NCBI GenBank assembly: GCA_037576215.1
Contig: JBANDB010000003.1
Coordinates: 3,224,001 to 3,288,000, forward strand
Reading direction: 5' to 3'
Length of the DNA stretch: 64,000 nucleotides
Source: Armillaria gallica
Taxonomy: Eukaryota; Basidiomycota; Agaricomycetes; Agaricales; Physalacriaceae
Part shown: positions 23,001 to 34,932 of the stretch, one piece after another
How positions within the stretch are numbered: the stretch's first letter is position 1
Layout: every line of letters begins with the position of its first letter
The notes under the pieces: generated by a model
What the model saw: the letters and a program-made list of their open reading frames with translations, nothing else
Databases searched by the model: none
Told to the model about the DNA's origin: nothing
Translations under genes and position numbers: made by a program

Positions 23001-23490
23001 TCAAGCCGTCTCGCCCACCAGTTTCTCGACAATCTCCACCGCCCGCTTGAACTTGGCCTTATCTTCAGCGGTCGCCTGCACCGAGCTCTTACCACCTCCA
23101 CATCCCGAGGGGCCTCCATTCTGCCACATCAGATCCTCACTACCCCACGCAATGCTGATATCCAAGCCGTAGATGTCCTCGCTTCCGGGAGGTGACTCCG
23201 TGGGAATCTCCTTGAGGATCCCATGCAGCTCCTCGACGAGCGCATTGGTGTCATCATCGTTCTGGATCGACTTGGGCGCTGCGCTCGCTAGACTCGCAGT
23301 ACCGATCTCGCGGATCGCAGAGGTGATATTGAGCTGGTCATGATTTAAAGGACGAGTGAGGGTAAAGATTGCGCTTGGAGTGGGCGGTGCGAATCCACCG
23401 GTGATGCCTGCGTGCAATGTAAGAAATAATTGAGTGTAGATGATAGAAAGCACCTCTCTGAAGTCTCAGTGAATACTCTGGGGGTGCCAT
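23001..23490 (-). CDS. Conserved fungal protein of unknown function
   Basis: Two exons, 23490-23454 and 23407-23001, close in frame for 147 residues. The short first exon encodes MAPPEYSLRLQR. The second opens with GITGGFAPPTPSAIFTL and ends with a conserved-looking segment containing GGPSGCGGGKSSVQ followed by an amphipathic helix (KFKRAVEIVEKLV). There is no signal peptide or membrane segment. The Gly/Cys cluster CGGG could bind metal, but no full motif is visible. I believe similar small proteins occur widely in Agaricomycetes without assigned function. The start was chosen because ATG at 23490 alone gives a phase-compatible splice; the ATG at 23533 is in another frame. It converges on the nucleoporin gene. 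Confidence 0.7.
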
Positions 23491-23777
23491 TATCAAGGTA
23501 GTGGTTGCTGTGTAAGACGAGCTGATAGTGCATCTGGAGGTGATTGCCCGATTTAGGCTATGAGATCATCGCCTCCACTTGAATTCCGTACCAAGCCAAC
23601 GAAAATCTCTTCGCTCAGAAGCTACCTAAGGTTACATTTACACAAGTGAAAGGAAAAAAAAGCAAAGAGGAGACAGCATTATCAGAAACAGCATAACGTA
23701 GATACGAACCGTGTGTTACACGTGATACAGGAAAACAAGAAGCTTCAAAAAACCGGGCAGTTGGTATAATCGCACGT

Positions 23778-26734
23778 TTATGAACCTACATCTCCCACTC
23801 TCGTCAAAGCAACACGGCGTTTCTTTTTCGGAGGCTCGGGGGTTTGGTCCTCTGTCGCACTCTCTGGCCCTGTCGTCGCTTCTCTCTCTCGTTTCGCAGG
23901 GAACACAAAATCGCCTACGGTCAGAACAGAAGCATCTCCACCATCGACACTAGCCGCTGGGGTGAGTGGCTCGCCTTTCGTCGTCATAGGTGTATTACTA
24001 CTGGAAGCAAAAGGGAGCGGCACACTCCCAAAGACGGGGGTGGCGATGGGCGTCCCCGCCCGAGAACTCGTCGACGCGCTTCGACGGTGTGACGGCGACG
24101 ATGTTATATCCAATGGCACTGAATGTTGATGTGCAATCGACTGAAGCTGAAGCGCTTGCTGTTGGGTAGGATATGCTGGAAGAATTTCATCGAAAACAAT
24201 CAGAGTACAGTATCCATCCCTCGAAGACAAGATAAGACTTTGACCGTCCGGAGACCTAGTGGAAAGACCTGTTAGCCCACAAGTATTATCTAATAGAATA
24301 CTTAGAAGCTTACCAACTGGCATCTGTGAACTCGTCATAATGAAGTTTTGTTAACAGACAGACGGGTCCAGCCTGCTGCGTATCATAGATCGCCACGGTA
24401 TCCATCGTGACTACAGCGAACAGCATGCGATAAGGAAGGGCGAAGACAGAACCGGACGTTGACGCCACACTATTTCCTGATCCTACAGCCCCGACGTGTA
24501 TCGGCGTACCAGGTTTGGAGGCCGCGGGTGTAGGAGGCCGCAGAGCAGTTGCGTCTAGCGGTGATATCGCAGGAGAAGCCACAAGGTTGAACATCGAGGC
24601 GGCCGAGCTGCTGGGAAGCATAGGAGCGGGCGCAGCAATTTTCTGCTGAAACGACACAGACTGCGTTTCTGATGTAGATGCCAGTTCACCCGCAATGTTA
24701 ACTTCCATTGAACCTTCCGCGTTTTTGCCCTTCTCCAAAACCGCGGTCTTCGGACCTGTCTCCCCACCAGCGCCACTCACACCGCTCCTCAACTCAAACA
24801 ACACTGGACTAAACCGGACACCCACGCTCGCCTTCTTATGCCCTGGTAATTGCGCAACGGGAGGTCGCGCAAAGTTGGCACGTGTGTAGATATACACGCA
24901 AGAGTTCTTGTCCGCTTCAGCACTGCCGCTGCCGTCTTCTGCGCTGTCCACTGTTTTCGCTTTTCGGCCACGTTTAGTCGTTTCATCGTCCTTGACCACA
25001 ACTTCTGGGTCCTCAAACTGTCCAGCGGGCGTCAAAAGCAAACCGCCATCCGGGCTGAACGTTAACCGGCGGAAGAAGTTGGTGTAGCTTTCGTCACCAT
25101 ACAGGCCAATGTTCCCTTCGCCAACGGTATGAAGCCAAGGCATAGGCGTGGCTGTCCTGATAGCTGGAAGAGGGGGCATAGGGCTGGGGGACCGACCACC
25201 AAATCGGCTGCTCATGCTGAAGGCCGGGGAGGAAGGCGCGTTGGAGCCGCTAAACGAAGACCGTCGAGAGGAGGGTTGAGGCATTCCTTTCTCAGATGCT
25301 GGACCCGGAGGAGGAAACATTGTGGGGAATAGAGGTGTCGATGCGACTGACGTGGCGGGCGTAAGAGGTGCCAGCTCTTTGCTAGCCATGATCGGAGTGG
25401 CAGTTGGTGGTATAACAGGTGTAGGCGCCAACGTCGACCAAAGCGCAGGACCGTCTTTTTCGTCGAGGGCGGACTCCGCATCACTTGTGGTGCTTTCACG
25501 TCGTGCTATGTGTGGTCGAGTGGCCTGCCGTCCTCTTCCATCCTCGCTGACTACGCTGGATGTGCGACCATGTCTTCGACTTCCAGACAGGCTCATCTCT
25601 CTGTTGCGGCCAATGGCATGGACTTCGAAATGATTTCTGCTCGTGTTGATACGATACACATGCATAGAGTGATCAGAGGATTGCGTGGCTATGTACTCAT
25701 TGAGAGGGTCCCAAGAAACGCCTTGCACATAGTGGTTATGTTCTGCTATTTCGTGCACACATTTTCCTACAGAGAGTGATGGATCAGTACCAGAAACAGC
25801 TAGGTTGTCTGAGGTTAATTCCCAGGATCATGTTTGAAAGGAGCCGCGGACAACGCGAATCGTAGCATATAGAAATATGCGGGAGGCCAGTGAACAGGTA
25901 TGTCACGAAGACACAGATCGGACATCAGGACTTACCGTCATTGGATTGGAAGACTCTGGCAGCATTGTCTGTACTTCCGGCAATTATGTATTCGCCTGTC
26001 GGGCTCCAGGCCAGGTCGTAGACTTGCATGGCAGTACATCTACGTAGTCTGAGCTCAGGGAAGCTGTTGGGTTCGACAACACGTACCTGAACATACACCG
26101 CACTCTCCAGTATTCTTTCTCGTTTTGAAGTTCTTCAGTACTCAGGTCACTGCCGTATGTAGATGCTTGTGGCGTCGTGGAAGGAGACCAAATGATGATC
26201 ATACCATCTAGGCACTACTTCAGCCACGAACAAGATATATAATAGACTAACATACCGTCACCAGCAGAGGCAATGAGCTCGCCTTTACGGGAGATATCTT
26301 CAATTGGAAATAAATATTGCATGACTGCTTCACCCACCATTGGGACTCCATCTGACGACGTTCACTGCTGCAGAATGGCGACTGAGAGTGGCAAGATATT
26401 CGACGCGTGGAGGTCTTGGCGCGGCTGCTTGCGACGCCAAGGGAAAGGAAGGGTCTGTTGGCCTTATGCTAGGATAAACCATCCATACCTTCGCGTACAA
26501 TGAATAATGAGCAGAGATACTGTAACACGAGATGCGTACCCTGACGTGGTTATCTTCGCCGCCTGTCGCTAAGCGATACTTCTGCTCAGCCCATCTTTCC
26601 GCCCACTCAAGATTGGGCTCTCCAGAGGTATTTCCTGTCGGCCGAGCCTTTTTGAACGATGGAATAGGTTGAAAGTCGCACGTTGAGATAGGCTTAGAGT
26701 CGTGCCAACGAATTTCGAGCGTACGAAAACGCAT
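23778..26734 (-). CDS. CAC2: Chromatin assembly factor 1 subunit B (Cac2/p60, WD40)
   Basis: This is the WD40 subunit of CAF-1, which deposits newly made H3-H4 behind replication forks in the nucleus. Seven exons close in frame: 26734-26540, 26488-26338, 26282-26256, 26207-26087, 26039-25936, 25766-24314 and 24255-23778, for 842 residues. The N-terminus MRFRTLEIRWHDSKPISTCD, RLATGGEDNHVR, VEYLATLSRHSAAVNVVRWS, the strand MIIIWSP, YDLAWSPTGEYIIAGSTDN and VQGVSWDPLNEYIATQSSD are the conserved Cac2 blades. A long Ser/Pro-rich insert of about 150 residues separates blades, followed by FFRRLTFSPDGGLLLTPAG and SPDGQSLILSSRDGYCTLI. The tail is disordered and carries a basic nuclear-localisation signal (PKKKRRV). 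The protein is longer than animal p60 because of the inserts, which is usual in mushrooms. Confidence 0.92.
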
Positions 26735-28191
26735 TTTTCTACGGCCTCAAGCTCAGCAGAGCAGAAAAATACGCGACCAGACGATAAACGCGTAAATGAA
26801 GAGGAGGAGAGTAACGAAGGTGGAAGAAGAAAGGAAGGCTCTGCATGTAAGAGTACCAAAAGGTCCGATAGGTAAGTCTAGATTTGGGACAACCTATTAC
26901 GTAATACATCTTTTGGTCCAGATTTCCGTGCGAAAGTTTCAATTCCGAGTCCCAAAATAGATCTTCCGACTACAACGTACTACCCCGCATACTTATTTGT
27001 ACTTCCTTCCAGCCTGAGTGTTGCCAATAGCAAGACTGTTTCATTAATAAGAAGTTCGGAACCGTGCCAATAGTCATACAACCAAGTATAGAGCTTGTAC
27101 ATAACGTACCACTGAGACATACTCAGAAGTGCCGACCTCGGCTGTTTCTATTATCATTTACCCCTTTCACGTACTTTCCCTCGAGGAAAGGGTCAGTGGA
27201 TTCACTGGCAATAGAATTGTGAGAGCGCAAGAAGGCGGATCCTGTCTGACGGAGGTCCTGGGAATGTCGACAACTAAGCGGCTGGGAATTTGATGTACCA
27301 TAGGATTCCCCACTACCTCGCCATTGGAGCTGAGTATCTAGGTTGAAGTTGGTTCTGGGGTTCTGACCGTACGTATCCAGGAACGACACTGGTATCTTGT
27401 CGCTAATCGTAGCTCGGTACGACGATATATCCTATCTATGTGGCAGTAATACACTCAGTCTAATCGGCTTGAAAGGCCTCAGGAGAAGCTGCATAGACTT
27501 ACACAGAACATGAACATTGAACCAACACCATGAAACTATTATGAATGGTCTAGAAGCGCACATCGTGAAGGGAATCTTGTGATCTAGCCTCGAAGAGTCA
27601 GGTGAAAGCTTTGAACATATCTAGCATAAGGCTGCGTTTCGTCCTAACCACGGCAACGAATCGTTCCATTAGTTGGAAAGCATTGATCAAAAATTTCCAC
27701 GACCAACAGCTAGACGTCGTACCTCAAATCAACACCAAGATCGCGAAGGAATAGTGCAATGTGAGACGCGGAGATGAGAAAGCTGAACTCAATGTACAAC
27801 AAATCCACTTAGAACGGAAGCAGTTAGCAACTTGGTACTCAGTTGCGATTGATGCCAGTCAGATGCAAACTTTGAATGGTCGACGAAGACCTTCGAAAGG
27901 AACCAAACCTTTGGTGTGAACAGGGCCTTAATCTTCTGATACGCCAGTAGAGAATCTGTCCAGTAATGAGTACATCCTCTCGACAAGACGGCCATTACTT
28001 CGCACGACAAAAGAAGGAAAAAGTTTTCAATGAATTTTGTTGCAACTCCAAAGGTAAGTTACGCAGTTTGGCGGATTGACGCAACCACATGCATAAAGTC
28101 ATATAGACATGAACATACGAATTGCATAAGTAGCCCACGTCGCCCAAGTCACCGAACGCACCCAAACTCCAACAGCACGGTAGGTTGCAGA
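26735..28191. other. No recognised gene
   Basis: Sequence between the Cac2 start and the eL27 end. A minus open frame at 27123-27389 is Ser/Asn/Gly-rich and could be a terminal exon, but I find no partner exons. Nothing else looks coding. Confidence 0.45.
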
Positions 28192-28809
28192 TCAGAACTG
28201 TCATGGAATGAATGGTAAGAATATGTTCACGCGACTAAGTCGCAGAACACTTACCCGGAGAGGAGTGAAGAACCACTTGTTCTTGCCCGACACATACCGG
28301 TCCTCGAACAACTTCTTGATTGTCTTCTTCGAATTTTCCCGCTGCGATGGCTCTTTGAAAGTGTCGGAAGAGACAACACCCTTGAGGCCTTCTAGCTCAA
28401 GTGCGTACCGTGTGGGGAAAAGGTGCGAGTAGTTGACGACCTACATTCTGTCAGATAACGACTCCAGACTAGTCCAGTCGAGACGTACCTTGATGAAAGG
28501 CTTGACTTTACTCCGCGACGCCAACTTTTTCTGGCCCATTCGCCTCGTCACCTTCCTGGGGTAACGTTCGACACCGGCAACGATTGCGTGGGGGTAGGGG
28601 CGCTCTTTTGAACCCTCATCATGCTGCTTGATGACCACTACCTTCTTTCCCGCCTGCCTTCCGTGGAGTACGATGGCGACCTGGTATATCGTGAGTGAAT
28701 AGCCCTTTTTGCGCGCCGCGAAGTCTTCTTTACCTTGCCAGGTTTGTATACTAGGACGATAATCAGTAAATGCCATTGCCCAGTAAAAAATTAACTCACC
28801 TTTAACCAT
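28192..28809 (-). CDS. RPL27: 60S ribosomal protein eL27
   Basis: This is a structural protein of the large cytosolic ribosomal subunit. Five exons close in frame: 28809-28800, 28750-28734, 28680-28489, 28440-28255 and 28197-28192. The product has 136 residues, exactly the usual eL27 length. [20 protein letters not shown] is the KOW-type N-terminus, followed by [32 protein letters not shown] and the C-terminal motif [10 protein letters not shown]. The exon structure is extreme. The first two exons are 10 and 17 nt, and the last codes only Phe and the stop codon (6 nt). Ribosomal protein genes in basidiomycetes are often intron-rich near the start. Confidence 0.95.
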
Positions 28810-30116
28810 TTTTCTTGAGGGTTATCGACGACGACGAGACTTTCTGCGACTTTGTGGTTGTTTGGAAGAGGGGCCAGCTCGGTTACTGCCGGCTACTAGC
28901 TAGCAGAATAAAGTTTACTACTTTATTTGGTCATTGGTATTATGTTACCACCATCAAGCCGATTCCCGGCTTCGACGATGCCATTTAGGTTCCAGCTAGC
29001 CTAGCCTTAAATCCGTGGAGGTGATATGGCTAAGTCTCTCACCACCGTTATTCCGACGTATAGCACACCGTGGGAGTCTGAACGATGATCGTCGGGCCGA
29101 CGCCCTCTCACACTGATCGCGCCATCACCCCAATTAAGAAAGACTGGCACTTGATACTGGATACTTTCTACGTTCGCCAAAGAAATCAGAGAGAGATTGA
29201 CCTGTTGTTACTGTTGTCTTTTTCTGTTACTTTTCACAATTTACCCACAGGCAAATATGCGAGTCACCTCACAGCTCCCCCCTTCCCAAGGCATGGCCGT
29301 GGGAGGCCGTATTACATCTAGAGCGTGCCATCCTGCCGAAACATGGGCCTATCAACTACATTTTATCTCGGCTCTTTCCGCTTTCACGGAAGCTCAGCAT
29401 GCAGCTAGAACGACTTTGTAGGAGCAAGGCTCTACCAATGTCTATACAAACACCGTACATCATATGCATTACATGCATGAACTCTAAAAGTTCATTGCAG
29501 TCGCTCGACGACGACATCGGCCAGCGCTCACAAATAAACTTTCGTCGCGTTCATTAAAGTTGTGAATAGGTAGAGTTCAAGCAAAAAAAACGCTACTGCT
29601 AATAGGCCTCAGGATTAGACTTTTGGATTCTCCGCTAAACCCTAATATATATATATAGATTCAAGGTCATATGTCTTGCAGCAGCACTGTTGTGGGGTGT
29701 AATTTTGACGCATCCGCATGGAGACGAACAATGATTCTCTTCCACAATACCATGGTCATAGAACACCGCCACGCGCATTCCTGTCAATCACAACGCAATT
29801 TCTGAAAAACTTATCCGCCGTGAACGGTTTGCCTTCGCACATGGTGATAGAAAATGAAGTTAAAATATGCTCGGTGGAATAATTCAGAATAAACTATTCT
29901 TCTTTTCCATTCTGCATCATCACGTTCGCATGGAAATTCACATCCGCGCGGCCCAGAAAAAAGTGAAGGGACAACATGGTGGCATACCAAGCGGGTATGT
30001 ACGGTAAACGATATATATAAAGAACGAGGTTTAAACGAGTGACTGAAGAGCCAAAGAAAATGTCCGAAGTGTTCATTAAGAACAACGTCTGAGGTAGGGA
30101 GGCTCATCGACACATT
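28810..30116. other. No recognised gene
   Basis: Contains the eL27 upstream region and the region downstream of the hydrophobin. Short open frames only. A (TA)n run lies near 29645-29660. I see no RNA gene or repeat. Confidence 0.5.
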
Positions 30117-30696
30117 TTAAAGGCCGATGTTAACTGTTAAGAGAAACGAAGTCAGTGCATGGAAGATGTCAATGAAAGGCACGTACTGGGAGTACAACCG
30201 ATGGCGATAAGTCCATTAAAGCTGTTATTTTCACAGCAGACGGTTTGCTGCGAGCTGTAAACCATCAATGACATTTCAGATATAAAAAGTGATAGAAGCA
30301 TACCAAGAGTTTCCTCCAATACCAATGACCGAGAGCGGAGAACAGGTCAGGCCGATGGGAACAGCGGCCCCGCCGAGGTGGATTCCAAGCAATCCAAGGA
30401 GCGCGCTAACTACCGAGCTTGTGGAAGACTGGACGGAGTTGCAGCATTGGAGAGAACCGGTGGAGCACTGGCTGGGTGTGCCCGAAGGTTTGTTGCGTGC
30501 GACTGCAGGGAGAGTCAGATCGATATCAACGAGCTGCTCTGAAGTGTGATATACCTCTGGTTGGTGACCTTACAGTGGGAGGCATAGGCGGAAGACCGCG
30601 GGCGAGCCGGTCAGCATTGGTCTCCCTACTAGGAAGGGCAGCGGCGAAGGTCGCAAAGAGGACAACGACAGAGAAAAAGATGCTGGCGAACTTCAT
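30117..30696 (-). CDS. Class I hydrophobin
   Basis: This is a small secreted protein that self-assembles at water-air interfaces and coats aerial hyphae and spores. Four exons close in frame: 30696-30555, 30502-30304, 30254-30187 and 30133-30117, for 141 residues. A signal peptide ([20 protein letters not shown]) is followed by a short basic linker. The eight cysteines follow as C-x6-CC-x32-C-x12-C-x5-CC-x12-C, seen in [33 protein letters not shown] and IGCTPINIGL. The long second loop, the Gly/Leu-rich core and the last motif mark class I. A TATA box about 110 bp upstream suits a strongly regulated gene. No second hydrophobin is nearby. Confidence 0.95.
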
Positions 30697-30803
30697 GATG
30701 ATGAGATGAAGATGGGAAAACTTTTGCAGAGAACGCTTCAAAAGATCTGGGGAAAAATGACGGGAAGAATGAACGTCGAGCCTACAAGATATTCTTTAAA
30801 GCC

Positions 30804-30811
30804 TTTTTATA
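30804..30811 (-). promoter_or_regulatory. TATA box of the hydrophobin gene
   Basis: The minus strand reads ATATAAAAAGGC here, a clear TATA element, about 108 bp upstream of the hydrophobin start codon at 30696. Function inferred from sequence and position. Confidence 0.55.
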
Positions 30812-32201
30812 TTCGGCAGCGCGAATATGCGAAAAGCTTGTCATATCTTTCCGTAACAAGGGAAGGAAGTTAAAATTGGCGCTATTCTCGATCTTGCCCT
30901 GTTTGATGTTCGCCGGTATCGGTTCTTCTGGCAGCAGTTCTCCGTCTTTGGCAGGGTGTACAGCATTGCCGTATTTCCAAGAAGTTGTTACCTGAATTGT
31001 CACTTCATAGATCAACGAAGGAACACACTGCCCGGACGACGCGTGGTAAACGTCTGGTTAAACCGGGGTTTGAGGCTTGACAAAGAACTGAGGTTTTCCT
31101 GATATTATGCCGTAAGAGAAGCAAACAAGGCGAATAAGAAGCTATCGTGATGATGCATTCTGATTCGTACAGCTCTTCAATGTCGAGAATGCTTGCATGG
31201 CCGCGGATGGAGTCAGTAGAGTTAATTCGTTATAATCCGCCCCGTCCGCCGCCACAAAGCTAGAGTAGATTTAGACAGTGTTCTGTGGAATTGTTCCACC
31301 TCGCCCCCGACGCATTCAGGGTTTTCCCAGGGCTGTCAACATCGATCTCGGCAGAAATAACGGGATATGCAATGATTGAATCACCCGCAGTAGTATTCAT
31401 TAAGACTTTCCATTTTTGCACCACAACGGTCGGCCCAGAAGAAAAGTATAATGAGTAGTTCCGTCAGAAAGAACTGTTGCGATTTAGTCGCTATAAGACT
31501 GTCATTTTACTAGAATTTTAGTTGATTTCGCATAGGAGATGAGGTTCGCATCGTAAAATAGAATCAAGAAGGCGGGCAGTTGCACACCGACCTGCGGGAG
31601 TACATCAGAGATTTTTCGTGGCTCCTGTCGGCGAATCAACGTTAACGCGCCAATCGCAAGGTACGGAGGAGCACCCTCCGACATGATAAACAGCGCCACC
31701 GGAAGTCCTCCCCGTTAGGTAGGATCGAAATATCGTGTCTCTCATAAAAAAGAGCTTTTTGGGAAGTAATCCAGCCATTAGTATTACGCATCGTATGCAC
31801 CAAGTCACAGAAAATGGAGCCTGCAGACATAGGACAGGGTCAAAATCTCCACGCGGTCGCACAAGGCCTTTGCTCGTTTTGGTCCGTGATCCAGGATATC
31901 TTTGGACACCATATGGTAGATCTTCGAATTATTCTGAGCCTTCTTGAAACAAGGAGATCATTCCGGTGGGCTTGATGGAGGAGAGGAGGTTGATAGGAGC
32001 AACAATTGAAAGCCCGAACATGATGCGGCATGCGTAACATATCCAAACAATCCGTTTCTTACTTCGTCCAGTATCGTCCGATCTGAACAAAAGTACCGTT
32101 GAAGATGCAAGTTGTTTTTTGTTCTTTTGAAGACTGCAGTAAAATAGTTTGTTCAAAAATGCCGGGGACGGCGCTGCTCACAATGGGCTTCAAATGTTAT
32201 G
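30812..32201. other. No recognised gene; possible membrane-protein relic on minus strand
   Basis: Overlapping minus-strand frames between about 31500 and 32050 contain hydrophobic patches and could be a strongly decayed multi-spanning membrane protein, but the frames do not join and no family motif is certain. The remainder shows nothing. Confidence 0.3.
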
Positions 32202-32548
32202 ATTCAAAACAAGGGGTTTCCGGGATTTCATTCCGTGATACAGGGTACCCCCGTGGGAAATATCATGTGATTGCCCAATATGGTGCGTGACGCACCTTTT
32301 ATAGTATTATTATCACACGGTCGGTCGGATTTTTCAAAAATGTTTTTCAAGAAGTGCTCAAAATGCGGTAAAACACCTGGTACAATAGTCAAAAATCGGG
32401 CGAGATTTTGGTGACAAAACAGTACATATCTCTGGAACGGGTGAGAGTTATGCACTAAATTTTGTACTCCTAGACTTATCTTACATGTATCTTTCATTTT
32501 AGGACGGGATATCCTTCCACAAAATTTTCGAAACCCCTTGATTCAAAA
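32202..32548. mobile_element. 331-bp hAT-like MITE with 8-bp target-site duplication
   Basis: The element spans 32210-32540. It starts CAAGGGGTTTCCGGGATTT and the reverse complement of its end reads CAAGGGGTTTCGAAAATTT, an 11-bp perfect terminal inverted repeat that extends imperfectly. The direct repeat ATTCAAAA lies at 32202-32209 and 32541-32548, immediately outside both ends, as an 8-bp target duplication. The interior is AT-rich and has no coding capacity. The 8-bp duplication and a terminus starting CA.GGG fit the hAT superfamily. It must have been moved by a transposase encoded elsewhere. Confidence 0.88.
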
Positions 32549-34133
32549 GGAAATTTACTTGGAAATCCAGCGATAAAGAGGCGAAAGTGTGTTCGGAGCG
32601 CTTTGTGTCGGTTACAATCTGCTCTGTTCGTTCCTTGTTCGAGACTGTTAACAACAGATGAGAATAATAATACTACAGTTACAGAGACCAATGCTAACCC
32701 CGGGGGGTATGCGGAACCGTAAAGGTTTGTCCTTCGGTCCTTGATGATCGGCGTCTGGACTCAGCGGTTGTTCCAATGTTTCTTTCCAGTTATAGGGAGA
32801 ACATTTCACCCGAAACGTTATAATTATTCAATGGAGACGTTCTGATGCACAGGAGAATAGCCTCCATTATGGGCTAAGGAAAAGAAACCGACGATTCTCT
32901 TCTTTGTAAACCTGGCTTCATCGATTAACCTGGGAGCCCGCCGGGGACGATGGCTGATGGAAGTCGCTTGTACCAGGCCACCGTGAAGATTAACGTTTAC
33001 TTCAAGCCATTCTTTTTCTTCTAGAATCTAAGGCATACTTATCTAGACTTGTGCCCCAATTTTCGAGGACGTGACCAGGCTTCGTATCTCAAGTAAACCT
33101 GCTTTACATAGAGGATCGAGAACAAGTCTGAAGCTGGCGCCGACGCACGGATCTCCTTGATTGACATCCGTCCACAATCCCCGGCGCCCATGTTACCAGA
33201 TTGTAGAGCTCGGGAGGAAGTGCACGCTGATTTATTTTCTGACCCTTTCTTCTGCTTTGTGCGGCACTGGGGATACAGGGGTCTATTCCGACACTGTCTA
33301 CTGTTTACTTATTCGCTGATAGTGTGAGTGACAGATCGACCGCGAGCAAGTCACAGATCATGTGACGTCGTGACGCGACGCGTTGCCTTTGCTACTGTTC
33401 CCCGCGCTCAATTCTCCCAGAAAGTCGCTCACAGAAAGGATTCCAGACCTTGCGCATGTCTCATACCCACTGCAAGCTTTCTCTTCTAAAATTTGAATGC
33501 CTTTCGAGCCTTGCAATCCCCACTGTCCCCGAAGTTGTACCATACCTTTCCTCCGTAATAAGCACTTGGCTCGGGTGGTGTTAAGATTGCTGTCGGAGGT
33601 AATAATTCCCCCCAACTATATCTACTTCATTACTTCCTTTCCTCTGTCGGACTTGATGAAGATAAGTCTTGACTTGGGTTTGGACTAATTCATGGTATAA
33701 AAAACCCCGTGGGGGATGATGACAATTATTAAATCAATGAATGTTCTCCCCATCATACGATCTACAGATACATAGATGGTGCTTTTCCTTCATAATTATG
33801 AATGGATAATTTCGGTAGTGAAATACTCATGGAATACAGAAATTTCTCCTCGAATATTAGCTCTCCTCGGTCTCTTCTGTGGATGTGATCCGTTCATCAT
33901 GCTAACACGAGCAAGAACTCTATTCTCGAATGTTTTCCATTATCTGACTGTCAACGGTCATGCACCATGCGTACTTGGGGCTGCAAGAGTGGCGGTCAAT
34001 GTCATGACGTCAGGATCAAATTCTTCATGCATCATAAGCAGCAAGGTTATTTCGACAGACCCTTTATTGTTGACATGCTGCGCATGCTCTCCGAGTCGTA
34101 CACCGAAGCCGATTAAATCCAGTCTTATTTCAG
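32549..34133. other. No recognised gene
   Basis: No coding exon recognised. An open frame at 33776-34240 (plus) overlaps the end of the methyltransferase gene on the other strand and is probably its shadow. Nothing else stands out. Confidence 0.45.
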
Positions 34134-34932
34134 TCAGTAAAGTCCTGGTACTAAGCGATACGGAACGTCATGTGCCCATTTCTCCCACTTTTCCCCAAAC
34201 TCCCTCCTCAGAAAGTCGTCTTCGGTTTTCACTCTCATGAGCACGGAGAAAACAGCGACCAGCATACCGACCTTCCAGGTGGTAATCACGGACATTCCTA
34301 ACACCGAATTTAACACCCCACTTTCCCTTAGCCACGAGCCGTCGCCTAAATGAATAGTAGTAATGCCGATGAATGCCATCACCATTCCGGCATAGGCTGG
34401 ATGGCGCACGACAGAGTAGGCACCCGATGTGACAAGTTGATGATTTGACGTACGGGTAATCTCGAAAGTGAAGGCATTTCCTAGCTCGCGATAGCAATGA
34501 TACCGTAGCCAACCGCCCCCGACCGTTAAGATTGCCGACAATATGAATAGTGGAGAAGGGGAGACGATTTGGAGGGCCTGTCGGCTTGACGAAACGAAAC
34601 GAAGGTGACTGGCGCCGAAATAAGGAGAGGATAATGAGAAGATGACGGAAATTTCCGCCAGACATGCAATCCAGTAGAACGCCTACCCAAATTATATCTC
34701 GTTAGTTTGAAAGGATTTACGCTTAAAAGCAACGTACAAGGAAGCACAGTGTTGGCCTGATGCCAAAAGCATTCTGACGAAGCAAGCGATTGGCTATTGT
34801 CTCCCCTATAGAATAAACACCTTTCTGAGGTACGAAATGCGTTGACCGTGGGGGAGACTTGGTTGGCGATCTCATACTGACATGAACAGCATAAGTAGCA
34901 GCAAGGTGCAAGAAAATCTTCGCGTAAAACAT
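34134..34932 (-). CDS. Isoprenylcysteine carboxyl methyltransferase-like membrane protein
   Basis: ICMT-family enzymes sit in the ER membrane and methylate the C-terminal prenylcysteine of CAAX proteins. Two exons, 34932-34738 and 34682-34134, close in frame for 247 residues. After an N-terminal hydrophobic segment and a Pro/Ser-rich loop there are three or four membrane segments. The signature SGAYSVVRHPAYAGMVMAFI is the SAM-binding RHPxY motif of the family. The end is RVKTEDDFLRREFGEKWEKW, the conserved E-D-x-L-x-x-x-F-G-x-x-[WY] pattern. Mushroom genomes hold many such proteins, more than would be needed for Ras-type substrates, so another small-molecule or peptide substrate is possible. 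Start chosen as the first ATG giving an in-phase splice. Confidence 0.85.

Noticed and set aside
24555..25779. Several open frames of 60-100 codons on both strands
   Set aside because: They are shadows of the long Ser/Pro-rich exon of the CAF-1 subunit gene on the minus strand.
32228..32497. 89-codon minus-strand frame
   Set aside because: It lies wholly within the MITE, has no motif and no usable start context.
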